From positions 409,379-473,378 of the forward strand of contig NW_019775136.1 of NCBI RefSeq assembly GCF_001039355.2: 64,000 nt of DNA, written 5' to 3'. Of this stretch, positions 1-14,789 are shown piece by piece (the first letter of the stretch is position 1; the number at the start of each line of letters is the position of its first letter). Made by a program: the position numbers and the translations under genes. Source of the stretch: Lingula anatina (lineage: Eukaryota; Brachiopoda; Lingulata; Lingulida; Lingulidae). The notes beneath the pieces are model-generated. The model was not told where the DNA came from. It made no database searches and worked only from the letters and a program-made list of their open reading frames with translations.

Positions 1-181
1 TATGGACAACTATATACCAAGAAGAGAATTGTTCACTACAGCGCGTTTCTTTACCATATCATCAAAACAGTTTTTGCCATTTCATACATCTTTTTTTAAT
101 AGTTTCTCTCAATTCGGAGGTTTTGACACAGGGAGAAAAAGAGTTATACTCAGATTTAAGTCTCTAAAATGATTGACATAC

Positions 182-352
182 ATGCACATGTTGGTGGATG
201 TCCGTCCCAAGTAAAGTTTGCCTGGCATGTGAGTCTTAAAGATCCATTGACAACATCGTAGCCTGGCAAACAGCCATATGTGACATCTCCTCCTATCTGA
301 TATCCCCCCACTGTTTTTGTGGCATTCACCCCCTCACCAGGGTCATTACATC
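182..352 (-). CDS. Gene A CCP (sushi) domain 2
   Basis: One exon, phase 1-1, 57 codons, ending at a GTATGT donor (176-181). It has CNDPGEGVNA, an ATKTVGGYQIGGDVTYGC strand, LPGYDV, then LTCQANFTWDG and PPTC: the normal CCP cysteine and Trp pattern. The next exon lies beyond the left edge. The gene B copy is 45576-45746. Confidence 0.92.
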
Positions 353-3300
353 CTAAAGTATATCATCAAAATATTCCATATACAAAACTTTTTTCATGGA
401 GGTAACAAAATATTGTTAATCACAATATCTTAAACATTTACCTGCATGAAATACTTACAACTTGTTTGAAAATATTTGTTTAATATAATGGGGATATTTA
501 TTCTTAAACAAAATTACAGATTTTCCAAATTTTTCGTATATCCATCCTCCATTTTTGACCGTCTCCTGACAGACAAAAGTATGATGCATGTAAATGTAAA
601 TCAAAATTCTGACTGTCTTCTGGAAGACCCAGAAGACGACCTCCATCTTCCCCTGAAGATATTTCCCTTACGGTCACACTCCAATGGTGCCCCTCCTGCC
701 CACTGTCCAGTCACTCCACAGGTAAAGCTTACATTCCCTGCACTCTGTGAATAACCAGCATCACAAGTGTACTGAACCTCCTCTGAGTTCCTATAGTGGG
801 TTTTCACTGGGCTGTAGGAGGCCATGGTACCATTGGGTGGAGGTGTGCAGCCTGAAAAAGAGCATTGATTGCCACTTGTTTAGAAAGAATATACAGATCT
901 TTTCGGAGATACTAAACATTCTCAGTTTAACTAGTATACCTATGTCTGTTTTAATTTCTGTTACCATATACTGGTATCTTGACACTATATCTATATGAAT
1001 TAAAAGTGCCAGGAGTAAATATCAATAGAAATATTTTCAAGGTTGTAAAGAAACTCCAAAATTAGATAAATATATGCTCCAAATATCCCCCACCCCCCGA
1101 GATGATTTGTTCACAACCAACATACCACAGGCTGCCTTTGTTATTGTTATATCATCAATAGCAATAGAGCTGTCATCCACCGTGGCACCTGATGCTTTTA
1201 TTCCTTCAAATATGACCTGAAATCATGACCGATATTAGTGACAACAATCTACACTATGTTCTGATGCCAAAATTGCCAATCATGCAATCCAAAGAGGATA
1301 TTTGATAGACTCGATATACACTGTTTTTCATCATCATAAAATTTCAACATTGTGAATTATCAGAATTCACTAAATCAAGCTGGTTTTAACCAAAAGCTCT
1401 CTTACTTGGAACCTCTCCGTAGTGTTTATGAGGACATCCACATGTCTCCACTGATCTTGACTACTGCTGTCATGAGTCCATGCTGTATATACCTGGCTGC
1501 TGCCATTTATCTGGTATTTCACATTGAATGTCACCAAATGAGATCCAAATGCATGGTACTCAAAGCTTACAGTGGCCTGGCAGTGTTCCTGTGAAATGTT
1601 TATCCATGGGGATCTTATCCTTGCTATGGCTTGTGAAGAAGCAGTCTGCAAAATTAAATTGTTAACATATTTATTCCAACCATTATAGAATTTTAACTTC
1701 ATTTATTTATGATTTGAAATCTGTCTCAAAATACAGAAAATCATTTAATAAGAGCTTGTATCATCACTTGAGAAAGAATGCATCACATCAGAGGTACAGT
1801 TTTCAAAGATGTTATGCTGCCCCCCCTTACACCTGTCCCCCAACCCCACCCCCCATCCCCACCAAATATACTACCAGAGAGGTACCGTAGTACCTGATAT
1901 CTGGGTTCCAGCAGGTAGTAGAATCCATCATTCCCTGTGTGATCTGCCTGTGGTCCAGTGCTACTCCTCCCTGGAGCTTCTCTCTTATAAAGAGTCCACT
2001 CCAACTCTTCATCTTTATCCTGTGAGAAACCACAGTTATCACCGTCAAATTGAAAGGATGCTGGGGTGGACACAACTGAAATGGAAGACCACAAAAGATG
2101 ATGTGAAAATAATTGATCATGATCATTGATAGGCATGACTTCCTTGAATTCACTTTGCTTATGCGGAAGGTGCAAGGTGATTGATCTGGACCTCCCAAGG
2201 TAAGAGAGTGGTTTGCCTTCATTTGTTTTCAACTTCAGACTCTTTGAGTTATTATCATTCATGGTTTGGGCTTTTGATAACTGCCTGAGTATCATCTTGA
2301 AAATATTATTGAAATATAACAAATAATCATAATCTTTGTCAATAAAGAAAGCATATACCTATAAGATATACATATACATATTCATGTCCAGCTTCATGTT
2401 TTGTGGCAATTAAGGAAGCAATGCAAGTGTTTAAACACCCCTTCACTTTGAGGATCAAGATAATTTAAAATCTGCACAAAAACAGGTCACAGAAAGATAA
2501 AGCTGAAATATTAAGGAAAAAAATTGAACGAAACAAATTAAGAGTTAGCTCTAACAACTTTGCTCAGTACACACACAAACACAGCAAAAAAGTTACACTA
2601 TGCTGTACTTTAGCATACCTTCTTTACAGTTGCCAGGCACCTGAATCACTCTAATACCATCAATAGCTATATCTCCACCAGTTCCAGCTCCAGCAATACC
2701 ATTAAACTGAATCTACAAAAAGCATGTGGATGTTTAGTTTTACATGTACCTATTGTAATACAATTTACAAGAAGTTTGGTATCTAATCAGGAAGAGACAA
2801 AAAAAAAATGTTCTATGTACATGTACCAAGCCTTGAAAATTTTTAATGATATAAAAGTTTAGAATATCTATAAGCAAATAAAAAACATTTAATTTCATTC
2901 AGTTTCTGAACTACTTTGTTTTGTTTTATAAATAAAATCACTCTATTTGCAAAATTACTAAGGCTGTGAAAGAGTTTACAAAAATTTTTATGGATACAGA
3001 TGGTAGATTAAATGGATTCTTGTACATATATATTTGACAAACATTAGCCATTTAAACAAGCAAACAAGCTTGCAGACAGAGAGACATACAGATGGAAATA
3101 TAAGACAGACAGGCAGACAAACATACTTTAAAATGAGTAATTCCAGATGGTTGTAGGATCCATGTATATTCCTTCCATGCATTCTGGACCTCATTTAGAT
3201 GGAAAAGTTTCATATTTCTGTTGAAAGTCGACTGTCCAGATTCCTTTTCAAGTAAAATTACAGTCAGTGCATTGACATCACCACCATAGATGTGTGCCCA

Positions 3301-6300
3301 GAATCTCAAAGTCACTAATCCACACTGATGAACCTCAAGATCTGGAGTTTCCAAAGCAGCCATGGCACCATTTGACTAAAAGTTGGGTTAGTACATATTA
3401 TGTTTCTTTAATAAATCAGCTATATTGTAGAATTTTCTCCTAACTTGTATTAAAAGTAGCAAGCAGATGCCAGTTCCAGACTAGTAACACGGGCAACATC
3501 TATAGATTTTCTATGAATTTTTTTTCTTATCTCATAATGCATAATAAATTTGGTACACATACTTGTCCATCTACTTCAATATACAAGTAATGTCCTATGC
3601 CTTCTTTTGTTATAGGGTCAGCAGAAGGTCCAGTGCTTGCAGTAGGAGTGGATCCGCTCTTCAAAGTCCAGTCAAACTGATCTGATGTGAGCTGATTAAA
3701 GTTGCAAATGGTGGAGTTCTCAAAGTCACAGCTGGTTTCATATGGTAGACCTGCAGATGGTGGGTCAGAGATGTTAGACAATAATTAAATGAAGCAACCA
3801 AATGCATTCAGAATAAAAAAAAAAACAATTTCCCATCCTACCTTGTAATACAGTAAAAATGTGAATTACTGACAAGCATCATTATTATAATATTTCTTAT
3901 GAAAAAACTTTTATAAATCAAAACCTTAAGTTTACATGCTATTATTATTCCTTACATAAACAATATATCTAAACAGACTGAACTCTTTACCACTATTATC
4001 ATCTCCTTTCACTTGTATTTCACACAGATTCATAATTTCATTGTTTCCTTCTATCTGAATGGAGACATATCTGCCTGCTAGTGGACTGGCACAGTTAAAA
4101 GTGTCAGTGGCTCCCCCTGCAGGCCATGTTCCAGTATAGTTAGAACACCAAATCCAAGTACTAGAATTATGTCCTCTGTCAATGTCAAACTCATCAGTCA
4201 CAGATATAACAAAGTCATGAAGATGGTCATCTGGAACACAAAATTTGTCAGGTGAGATACCATGAGTATATGACATAATAATAATAATAATAAGAAGAAG
4301 AAGAAGAAGAAGAAGAAGAAAAACAACAACAACAACAACAAACAAATGGTTTTCTTTTTAGGATAATGGAGTGTTAAATTAGTTATAATATTTGTAACCC
4401 TACCAGCATGTCCAAATATTTTTGGATGTTTTTAATAGTCTAAAATCACAATTTGAATTCTCAAAACCTTTAATGTTTTACATGTACTAAAAAGGGAACA
4501 AATTCAACAAATTCAAAATCTTGGTTTGCTTTCTATTTCTGGCAAACAAAGCAGTTAGTATATGCATAGTTCAACTTACTGCAGCAGTCCCCTCTCCCTG
4601 TAATAGTTACAGTGGTTATAAAGGTGTATCTCTGAAGATCTACTACAAACCAAGGATCTGTCATAGCATTAGATTCCCAGCAGGATTTATGTGAATAAAT
4701 TGGATCTAGGTTTCCATCTAAAGCTTGATAAGGTGAAACTGCATTTGTGCTACCAGCATACGCCTCTTTTCCAAAGGCAAGGTTTTCACCTGCAATTTAA
4801 AAGTTCAAAAAATGTTGCAATTTGCATTATAAATACATTCAATTTGATTGAAATTAATGGACATTTGTAAAGAATCAGCTGATTTTCAATTGACCATCTT
4901 CAAAATGAAAAAGGAAATGACACAAAAGAAAAGGCCCAAGTGATATGGTTGTAGGAAAGAAGGCCATCTCATATGTGATTGTCTAAATTCAAAACCCAAG
5001 CATGTGGGAAATGCACAGTAACCAGATTAATGGGTTGTAATTCAGTTGCTGAGCAGAAATCCAAACCCTATTGCTATGAATCATAGAAGCTAGGTAATTT
5101 TTTTTATTTTAACCAGCTACGTCCATGATGATCCAGTTACTTTCTTAGTGGATTCTGGCTCTACTGTTTCCATTCTCAATACCAAGGTGTTAGATGAAAT
5201 ACCAGAAGCCAAGAAACCTGAGTTAAAAGCTGATGGTAAAAACCTTTACCAAACAGATGGCACCAAGTTGACTTTACATGGGAAAGAAGATTTTCCAGTC
5301 AGTTTAAAAGCTGAACAGTGTAACTATTAGAGATGTTTATCCCATTCCCAGGATGGATGATGCATTGCAGATTGGATTCATTGTCAGGTTCAAAGTGGTT
5401 TTGTATATTTGACCTAGCTTATGGTTACTGGCAAGAAGAAATGGATGAAAAGGAGAAGCTTAAGGCTGCCTTTGCAGTGTCCCACCATGGAGTTTATCAT
5501 TTTAATGTGATGCCATTTAGGTTAATCAATGCCCCTTCAACCTTTGAAAGACTTATGGAATCCATGTTGGCTAGCTTGAATTGGAAAACTTGTTTAGTAT
5601 AATAATCTGGATGATGTTATTGTATTTGGTAGAAGTGTTGATGAAACTTTAAACTGGATGAAAGATGTGTTTGATCAACTGAGAGCATATAATTTAAAAT
5701 TGAAATCAAAGAAATGCCATTTGTTTAAACAGCAGGTTCAATTTCAATCATTTCAGAAAGTGGAGCTGAAACTGATCCTCAGAAAGTAGAAACCATGTTG
5801 TCTTGGCCAGTTCTAAAAGATGTGCATGAACTTAAAAGCTTTTTAGGATTGTGTTCCTACTACCAAAGGTTCATTGGAAATTCTGCCAAGATAGTAAGCT
5901 GTTTGAATAAGTTGACTGAAAAAGGACCCAGCATTCTGTTGGACATCTTCCTGTGTTGATGCATTCAATCAGTTAAAATCTATATGCCTGTTCTAGCATT
6001 TCCTTATTCTACTGGATAATTTGTGTTGGACACAGATGCCAGCAATAACAGCATCGGAGCTGCTCACTCTCAGATTCAGGATGTGAACACATATTCTAGT
6101 AGAATTCTTGTGGAGCATGTCGCAGGAGTGTCTTTTCAAAGACCAGGTCAGGGACATGAAAATGTTGATGCTCTGTGTAGAAGACCTTATCCACTGCATA
6201 AGCAACAGTGTTCAGATCCTACACCAACCAAAGTTCAGTGGCAAATCACCAGCACTGACCCAAAAGACAAGGGTTCATGGGCATCAAATTGGTTACCTTT

Positions 6301-9300
6301 CATTTCACTCAAAGAGATGGCTCAACTACAGGGAAAAGACCACATTTTTTGCAGATTAACTGAATGGAAGAAATGTAAACAGTGTCTACTCTTGGAAACA
6401 ATAAGTGATCAGAGTAAGTCACTTAAGCACTACTGGAGTCAGTTTGACCAGCTAGAACTGAAAAATGGAGTAAAATGGTGAGAAATTCCATTTTGGAGAT
6501 ATGGTATGGTTGCACTCTCCACTTGGAAAAAATGTCCAGGCCCTAAACTACAGTGTCAATGGGTAGGGCCATTTACAATTGTTGGCAAAATGAGTGATGT
6601 GGTGTATAAGTTGCAGAAGAATGCCCAATCAGATTTGAAGATTATACATGGGGCTTGGCTTAAAAATACCATGGAAGTGCTATGGCTCCATGGTTTGTTC
6701 CGGAATTGAGAAACAAAGCGGTATCAGTGCAGAAGGTTGGGATTGCCAGAGCTTTCCCTGGATTAGGGGGCAATGTTGGTGCCAAGAGTGTGAAGAAATC
6801 TATTGGAAACCAAGCACTAATCTTCTATTTCTAATACTTTCAGATACTAGTAACATTGTACTTTCTGAAGCAAAGTCAAATAACTTTCAAAATCTTCAAA
6901 TTAGCATTTTAATTACTAATTACAAAACTTTATTTGGGGAGGGGGTAGGAAGGGGGATTATTAATTCATATTGGCCAGAATTATTTTAGTAATTACAATA
7001 ACCAAAGTTTCAATCATTTTTTCAAAACATTTTATGTCAAAATATCTATGCAATTCTGTATTTTTTCATAATTATATGCTTACAGTTCATCTGGGTCAAA
7101 ATGTTCACATCATCTATAGCATAATCAGACTTATGATTGTTTCCCCTCTGAGCTTCAAAAACAATCTGAAATTTGAAGAATATGGCATAAGTATAAATTC
7201 TATGGTGACAGTTTATGTATTATTCTTTATATGACTTTGAGGTTTTGATTTAGTCTGACATATATTCCCAAAGTACCGGTACATAAAACATAATGCATTG
7301 TATCCAGTCCCTTTAAATCTATACCACTATAAATACTTAAAATAAATATACATATATCATTTTCAGCATCATACCTGAAACTTGATATTTTTAAGAGGTA
7401 ATAGTAATAACTTGGATTTCCATTTGTCTTCTGAACTGCCTCCTTGTGACCAAAGCAGTTTGTCATTGCTGCCATCATCCAGGTGATAATAAACCCGTAG
7501 GTCACCAAGTGCAGCACCAAAAGCATGGTACCAGAAATTTAAAGCAGCTGCACAGGCACCAGTTGAGCCAAGGTCAATCCAAGGTGTTCGTACTCGTGCT
7601 ATTGCTCCATTGGGCTAAAAACAATGACCAATGAAATAAAATGAAATATTATTAATTAAATTGAAAGCTAGTATTATGTTAAATTCAAGCAATCCTTATT
7701 CCTACAAAATGCATAGCACAAGAAGACCCAAAGACATTTATTGCTGAAGCAATTCAGTTGGGGGCCATTCCATAAAAAGCAAACATTTTTAAAATGAGTC
7801 ATATCTGTGACACACATTTTGTGCAATATTTACATAATTCTTACTCATCCCTTTTTTTCCTTTGCTTTATTTATACTGTAGCCAGCTCCAATAACAGAAT
7901 GAAATCAACAGCAATTCAAAAGTTACATAAAACTGTTATACAAAAGTTATATAAAACTGTTATACAAATATTACACAAAATGTGTACATCATTAACAAGA
8001 CTCAAATGAAATATTCACTTTTTAATGGAAGAACCTTTGGATATCATTATCGGTCATTAAACAGACTAAGTGCTTTTTCTTTCTACTAGTAGTATATTTT
8101 TCCTCTCCATAAAATGTTCTAATTTTTTCATGTCTGACTTTGAGGAAGAAATCTAATTAAAAATAAACAATTGCATTCATCATTACCAACCTTTTAAGCA
8201 AAGCAGTAGGAATGTAAAAGGCACTAAACAAAGTATTGGAAATGCCAGGGGAATCTTAGACTAAGTTTGAAATTTGGCATACCTGAGGTGAAGGGTCAGA
8301 TCCCTCCAAATAGAAGAAATAACCAGTTGTATCTGACATATCTGTATAATCTCCACTAGGTCCAGTGCCAGAGCTCACAGTCTGTCTTGTAGATAGGAAG
8401 AAGTTTGTATCATCATCCCAATCCTGCTCAAAGCCACACACCCCATCTTCAAATGTACAGCTGAACTGTGTCAATGCTAAAACAAACCATAGATGATGTG
8501 CAAATAAGTGGTCTCTGGCTAAAGAAACATGAAAAATTATACTCAACTTGATAAATCAATCAGCCAACTGATCACATGCTTAAAACTTGAGGAATTGCCC
8601 ATTGAATGATTGCTTCCAATATAAGATAATTATTTCTTCTATAGATTAACCAATTTACAATATAAATACAAACAAAAATACCTAACATTTCATACAGTAT
8701 TGAAATAAAGCGATAAATTTAAAGGCTCTTAAAAGTATTATTTTGATTGTTTATTCCAATATTTATGTCTCATAATTAGAATTTTTATTCCAATATTTAT
8801 GGCTACTAACTAGACATCTGGAGGCACAAACTAGTCCTGGGGTGCCTGTAAGTGCAATGGCCAATTGAAAATTTGAATATATGAACACATATAATTTTAT
8901 CCAGTTTACAAGCATGTCTGTTCATGCATACATAAACCTCTTTTATCAAATCTTATATTAATCACAACAGAGATGATATACATAAACCATTACCATTTTC
9001 ATTGCAGTCGGTTTGGGAAACAGAAATGTCATCCACTGCTAAATCACTCTGTTCTCCATCATCTGTTGTTGCTGTAAATCGCACCTGGAAAAAACAATAA
9101 GCTTAAATAAAAAGGCCAGCTAAATCATCATTTAATTTCTTTTGAAAAAATGCACATGAGATGTACAGAAAAACTAATACTTAAATGACATTTAAATTGG
9201 TACACATCATAACTTATTTTCTTCAATTCTTTTATTTTAATTGACAATTTTAAAAGAATGAAAACAATCCTTAAAAAATGTAAACATACTACTTTCAAAC

Positions 9301-12300
9301 TTTTAAAAGTTTATAAATTGAGTAGAATGTCATTGTCAGTACTTACTCTGAATTTACTGAATAGTTTGAAAGAAGATTCGACAAGAAACCACTTGTTGTA
9401 CGAGATAATTTTTATGAAGTGAATCCAGTGTTCACCCCCATCATCCACTAACTTTGAAGACAAGGAGTGGAGATCATTGCCATATCCATGGTACCAATAA
9501 CGCAGTGTTACAAGACTACAATTATAGGCCAAATCAATGGGAGGTGTTTCAAATACAGCATACTCTTCCTCACCCTAAATAAATAAAATGTAAACTGTAG
9601 CATTTTGAGTGACTACTAAATGAACATACGCTTCTTCTGTACACAGTTAACCCCATTAACTATGGGATATTTCCATTAATGTCTTCTGTCAAAAATCAGG
9701 TTGGAAGAGAATGATACAGTGTATTGACCTTCCTTAGCAAAATGAAAACTTTGAAGCAATATTGTGGAAAAATTGCAGCAAATTTGCTGCAAACTAAAAG
9801 TTTGCAAACTAAACTAGTTTGCAGGAGTTTGCAAGAAAAAATTGTATTGCAGCTAATTTGCAACAAATTTGCAATAAAAACTTAAGTTTGCAACAGGTCT
9901 GCAAGAAAAGCCTTTATGTTTTGGCAAATTAGCGATAAATTAGCGGCAAATTTGCAAGAATATATTAAGTTTGCAGTAAATTTGCAAGAAAGTATTTAAG
10001 TTTGCGGCATTCCTGATATTTGCTAAGGGCTATGTTCTTCAAGTCAAAAAATTAAGTTTTGACATTCAAAATAACAAAAAGGCACATCAATTCACTCCTT
10101 TTTTTGTAACTCACACTACCACATTTAGTATTTAAAGTAGTTTATGAGATTTTTAAATAAGCAGTTATATCATGCACTTTATAGAATAGAAAAACTAAAA
10201 AGAAAATAGCAGCACCTGTAAAATATGATTTTAAAAAATCAAAAAAGCAAGCTACTGGTACTCTATTGCTCTATTCTATGTAGTAAAAGCAACAAATGCT
10301 ATATAAAATGATTTTTGTTATTATAATATTTTGTATATGAAAGTTGATAATTTTTGCCCTTTGAAAAGATACCGTACTACTTACAAAGTCTGTGCCGTCT
10401 ATATAGAAGTAGCTCCCAGAACCTGAATGGTCACTGCTAGGACCAGTGCCTGATGTGCTGGTAGTACCACTATTACGCTGCCAGTCACCATTATCATCTG
10501 TTCGCTGGGTGACGCCACAGTCATTTGTGTCAAAGTTACAGGTAAAATTGTAAGTAAGCTCTGTAAAAATAAAACGAATGTTAAAATATATCAGCTGATC
10601 TTTGTATGACTTTTCTATTTCTTATTTAAGGTGAATGTAATAAACATACAATATGTTTGGTTGACACGCGTAGAGCTGTACAATTTTGCATATTTACTCA
10701 GACAATGTAAAAATTCAACATTTTTGATTGACATATGAAATTCCTGTTTATGAAAAAAGATGTTCGTTATATTCTTGCAATTCTAGTTGGTCATGCTTGA
10801 AAATTGTTTAAGCCATTGGCTAGAAGAAAAAAACATTCAAATTTTTAAGACTTGGTTCCCACAGATTTAGATTGATCCATCTGGATTGACCTAACTCCCT
10901 GGGGGTTCATGCTAAATTGCTGTCAGCTTTGGGGAGCCGAGTGCACTCAAAAGTTAATTACAACCTTACAGCTTTTAGTAGGCAGGACAGACATTTAAGC
11001 CGATTGTTGACAACAATCTAGTGAGACTCCCCAGGGGGATAGATTGATCTAAATATCTGTGAGAAAGGTCTCTTACTACACTCACCCCCACAATCAGATG
11101 GGACTGTTAAAGTAACATCATCTATTGCATATTCTCCTTCATCTCCTTGGGATTCAGTTTCAAACACAATCTAAGTAAATGAACAGAGTGAGTACAGGGT
11201 TGTGCCTCAAATGTCATAAAATATAAAAGGCATTTAAGAATTTAAAATCCTTAGTTAAAACACTTATATAATTAGGCTCAATGTCAATTATATATAATAA
11301 TCTTCTTACAACAAAATTTGTATCCGAGTCTATTTCCAGTGTAACTTCACGCCAGACATCATCTTCATCAGTTCCATCATGGCGCCACAACAGATTCTCA
11401 CTGCTTCCAACTTTCTTCAGCTTTACATTCAGGCCAGCGAGATCATTTCCATCAGCATTATACCAGAAACCCAGTGTGGCACCACCACAGCTTGAGTGAA
11501 AATTGGGAGACAGCAGACGTGCCGTGTGACCATCCTCCTGCAAAAAACAAAAAAAAAAAAAAAAAGAAAAAAAAGAAAGAATGGGCACGATGGATACAGG
11601 CCGATGATATAAAAAGAAGTTTTAAATAAAGCACAGGTGACTTAAAAAGCTACATAACTTAAACCACTAAATTTGACAGAACAGGTGGAGTATATGCATG
11701 TAAATAGAGAGCACTCCAACAGCACAGACATCCGCCAACAAAAAATTAAGGCAATAGGAAAGGGTTATGACTTGATCATTTCGATGGGGAAAATTATGAA
11801 TTTTATTTTTTTTTAAATCACTTATTCTAAAAATTACAACACTCCCATTGAAGGTATAACAACATTGAAAAGGAGGATATTATAGCTCCATTATATACTG
11901 TAAAAGCACCACAAATACTGGTACTACAGTATACAGAAATATATTTTTAAACCTTTCAAAAAATGAATTTGCATAATTGATAATTTTTCCCCATTGAGAG
12001 GATCGAATCATATTTCTGTATTCCAAAAATACTGTATAAGCAGACTCTGATTTAATTTAATTTTGGTATTTGAGACATCTTGTCCACTGACAAACAGGCA
12101 AACCAAATGCTAATTGATGAAAATATAGTTTTTAAGAGAGAGAAAAAGAATTATAGTTACATCATTCAGCTCTGTGTTGACATAATAGTAATATCCAATT
12201 CCTGAAGTGTGATCCTGACTGGGGCCTGTATTTGATTTATCTGTGTCCTGGGTGTTGAGATACCAGTCAAAATTATCATCAGAGTGTCCATCTTGTACAA

Positions 12301-14710
12301 ACTGACAAGTGCCATCATCAAATGTACACTGGTATGGAGATGCTTGTGACAACTCATGAGCTGAAAAATGATTTAAATAATTTTACAGCAAAGACTATTC
12401 ATTGAGATAAATTCTTTGGCTTTAAAGACAAGACACTCAATGAAATACTGGGACTTTTCTTAACATGAACATCCATATGGCATACTGACCATTCTTGAAA
12501 TGAATTCCCTTTCCAAAATTTAAGCAAATTAGACAGGATTAGGCAACATACAATCAGGTCAAAAAAAAAAATCTTACCAGTGTTCACTGCACAATCAGCT
12601 TGTGATATAGAAATGTCATCAATTGCAATGTCTGCTGCCTCACCATCCTTTCTTTCAGCATAAAACTGTACCTGTAGAAAGTATTATAAGTATTAATTAA
12701 TGAAAAGTTTTTTTGCAACATGTTTTATAAGAGAACTTCTCATTCTATTAGTGCCACATCACAAGTGCCATATATGATTAACCCAAATCTTTAAATTTAC
12801 TTTTTAGTTTTATAGCATGACACATGTTTAACTTTTCAACAGCCTCCTTAAGAATAGATAATCAACCTCTCTCTCTCTCTCTCTCTCTCAATACCCCACA
12901 ACCAATTTTCATTTTTTGCATCCAGCAGTATTGTAGTTTCAAGTATTTATAATTTTGTTAAATATTCATAAATTTTGTTTGCTACTTTAATCAGTTAAAT
13001 AAAACTCCCAAAAACTTCCACACAGTTTATGATTTAAATTTGATAGCTTAATTTTTAAGTGAGAGAGAGAATAAGTTACATCATTCAGCTTTGTGTTGCC
13101 ATAATAGTAATATCTAATTCCTGAAGTGTGATCCTGATTTCCACACAGTTTATGATTTAAATTTGATAGTTTAATTTGTTTTCTTAACTGCTTGAAAATC
13201 ATGCTAATTAATAATATGCTTGAAACAATATTTTTGTGGTTTTAACTGGTTTTAAATTGACTGGTATCTGATCCAGGCATATCTGATGTTATTATTGAAT
13301 GGGCAATTGGAAACAAATGAAAATTTACCTTAAAATTCACACTAGGCTTAAAAGAGGATGTAACAAAACGCCAAAAATCTTTCTCCCATTCTTTGATATG
13401 AAACAGTGTGTAACTTCCAATGGAATCCACATAGGACACCTTGAATGACTTCCACTTATTTCCCAATGCATGGTACCAAAGATTCACAGTGACAGTGGTA
13501 CACTGTGTGTTGAGTACTGGAAACAGTGGGGTCTCCAGGATGACATACTCATCGTCCTCCTAAAAATACATGTAAGAAAAGGTTTAACATTACTCCAAAG
13601 AGAATCTTTCCGTTGTAACCACATAAAAAAACTAGACATATATGGACACAAAAAAAAAAGCAATGCTGCAATAATAACATTTTTTATTCAAAGAATGTTT
13701 AAAAATTAATATGATAATGCTGATTTTCACAATGAATCTTTATCTTTATATAATTATCTTAATATAATTCAACAACAAATCTGCTCAGAAAATCTTAAGT
13801 TAAACAAAAGAAGGTTTTGCAACTAAAAAAACTTATGCTTTAGAGTACAAAATTAACAGAGAAATCAAGACATGGAGAGACATAGTGACCAGAACATGCA
13901 AAGAGACTTTTTAGTGCCCTGTCTGAATAAAAAAGGAGATCTCAATTCTGACCATAAATATATGAACAAAAAAGAAACAGACCTTACAGATAGCCACTAA
14001 ATCTTCACAAAAACTAGGAAATACACATATTATATTAGTTTGTCTACCATCAAGGTATCTTATTTACATACACCTGCTTGATTTGTATGTGCATGCATGT
14101 ACGGCTAGGAAGGTGGGGGGGGGGGTGCATTAAGACGATGGCATGCATGCACAAGTACAAGTACAAATTACACTTATACATGCTAATAGTAGTCTATTAG
14201 CCCACCATACATGTACACTCACCATAGAATTTGCCTCCATGTACATGTAGTATCCAGAGCCTGTGGTGTGGTCACCTGATGGCCCAGTGCCGGACGTACT
14301 TGTAGATCCTGCGTGTCTTGTCCAGTCTCCATCGTCTTCTGTAGACTGCACCAGACCACATTCATCTTGTTCGAAATCGCAGTTAAACCCTGTAAAAATC
14401 CTCCATTGTTCAGAATGAATAAGGCATCTGTGAGAATTTTTATAATTCATATAACTTACAGTAATAAAATAGATTTTTTATATATGAGATTATATATAGT
14501 AGGCTCAACATAACAATCCTTCTTCATTTACTTCCCCCCACTCCCTGAAAAAAGGAAACAAGGGAGCTTCTAAACAAAGACTTTCTAGGTGTTACTGAAT
14601 AAAAATACCTACACCATCCACCACAGCGACCTGCTGTTATTGAAATATCATCCAAACAGTAATCACTTTTTGAACTTGTGCCCCTAGATGCTTCAAACAC
14701 CACCTATTGT

Positions 14711-14789
<79 letters not shown>

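Noticed and set aside
11281-11499. Open frame on the + strand opposite a MAM exon, repeated at 55360-55578 and 61554-61772
   Set aside because: It is the reverse complement of the conserved MAM second exon; its similarity among copies comes from the real minus-strand coding sequence.
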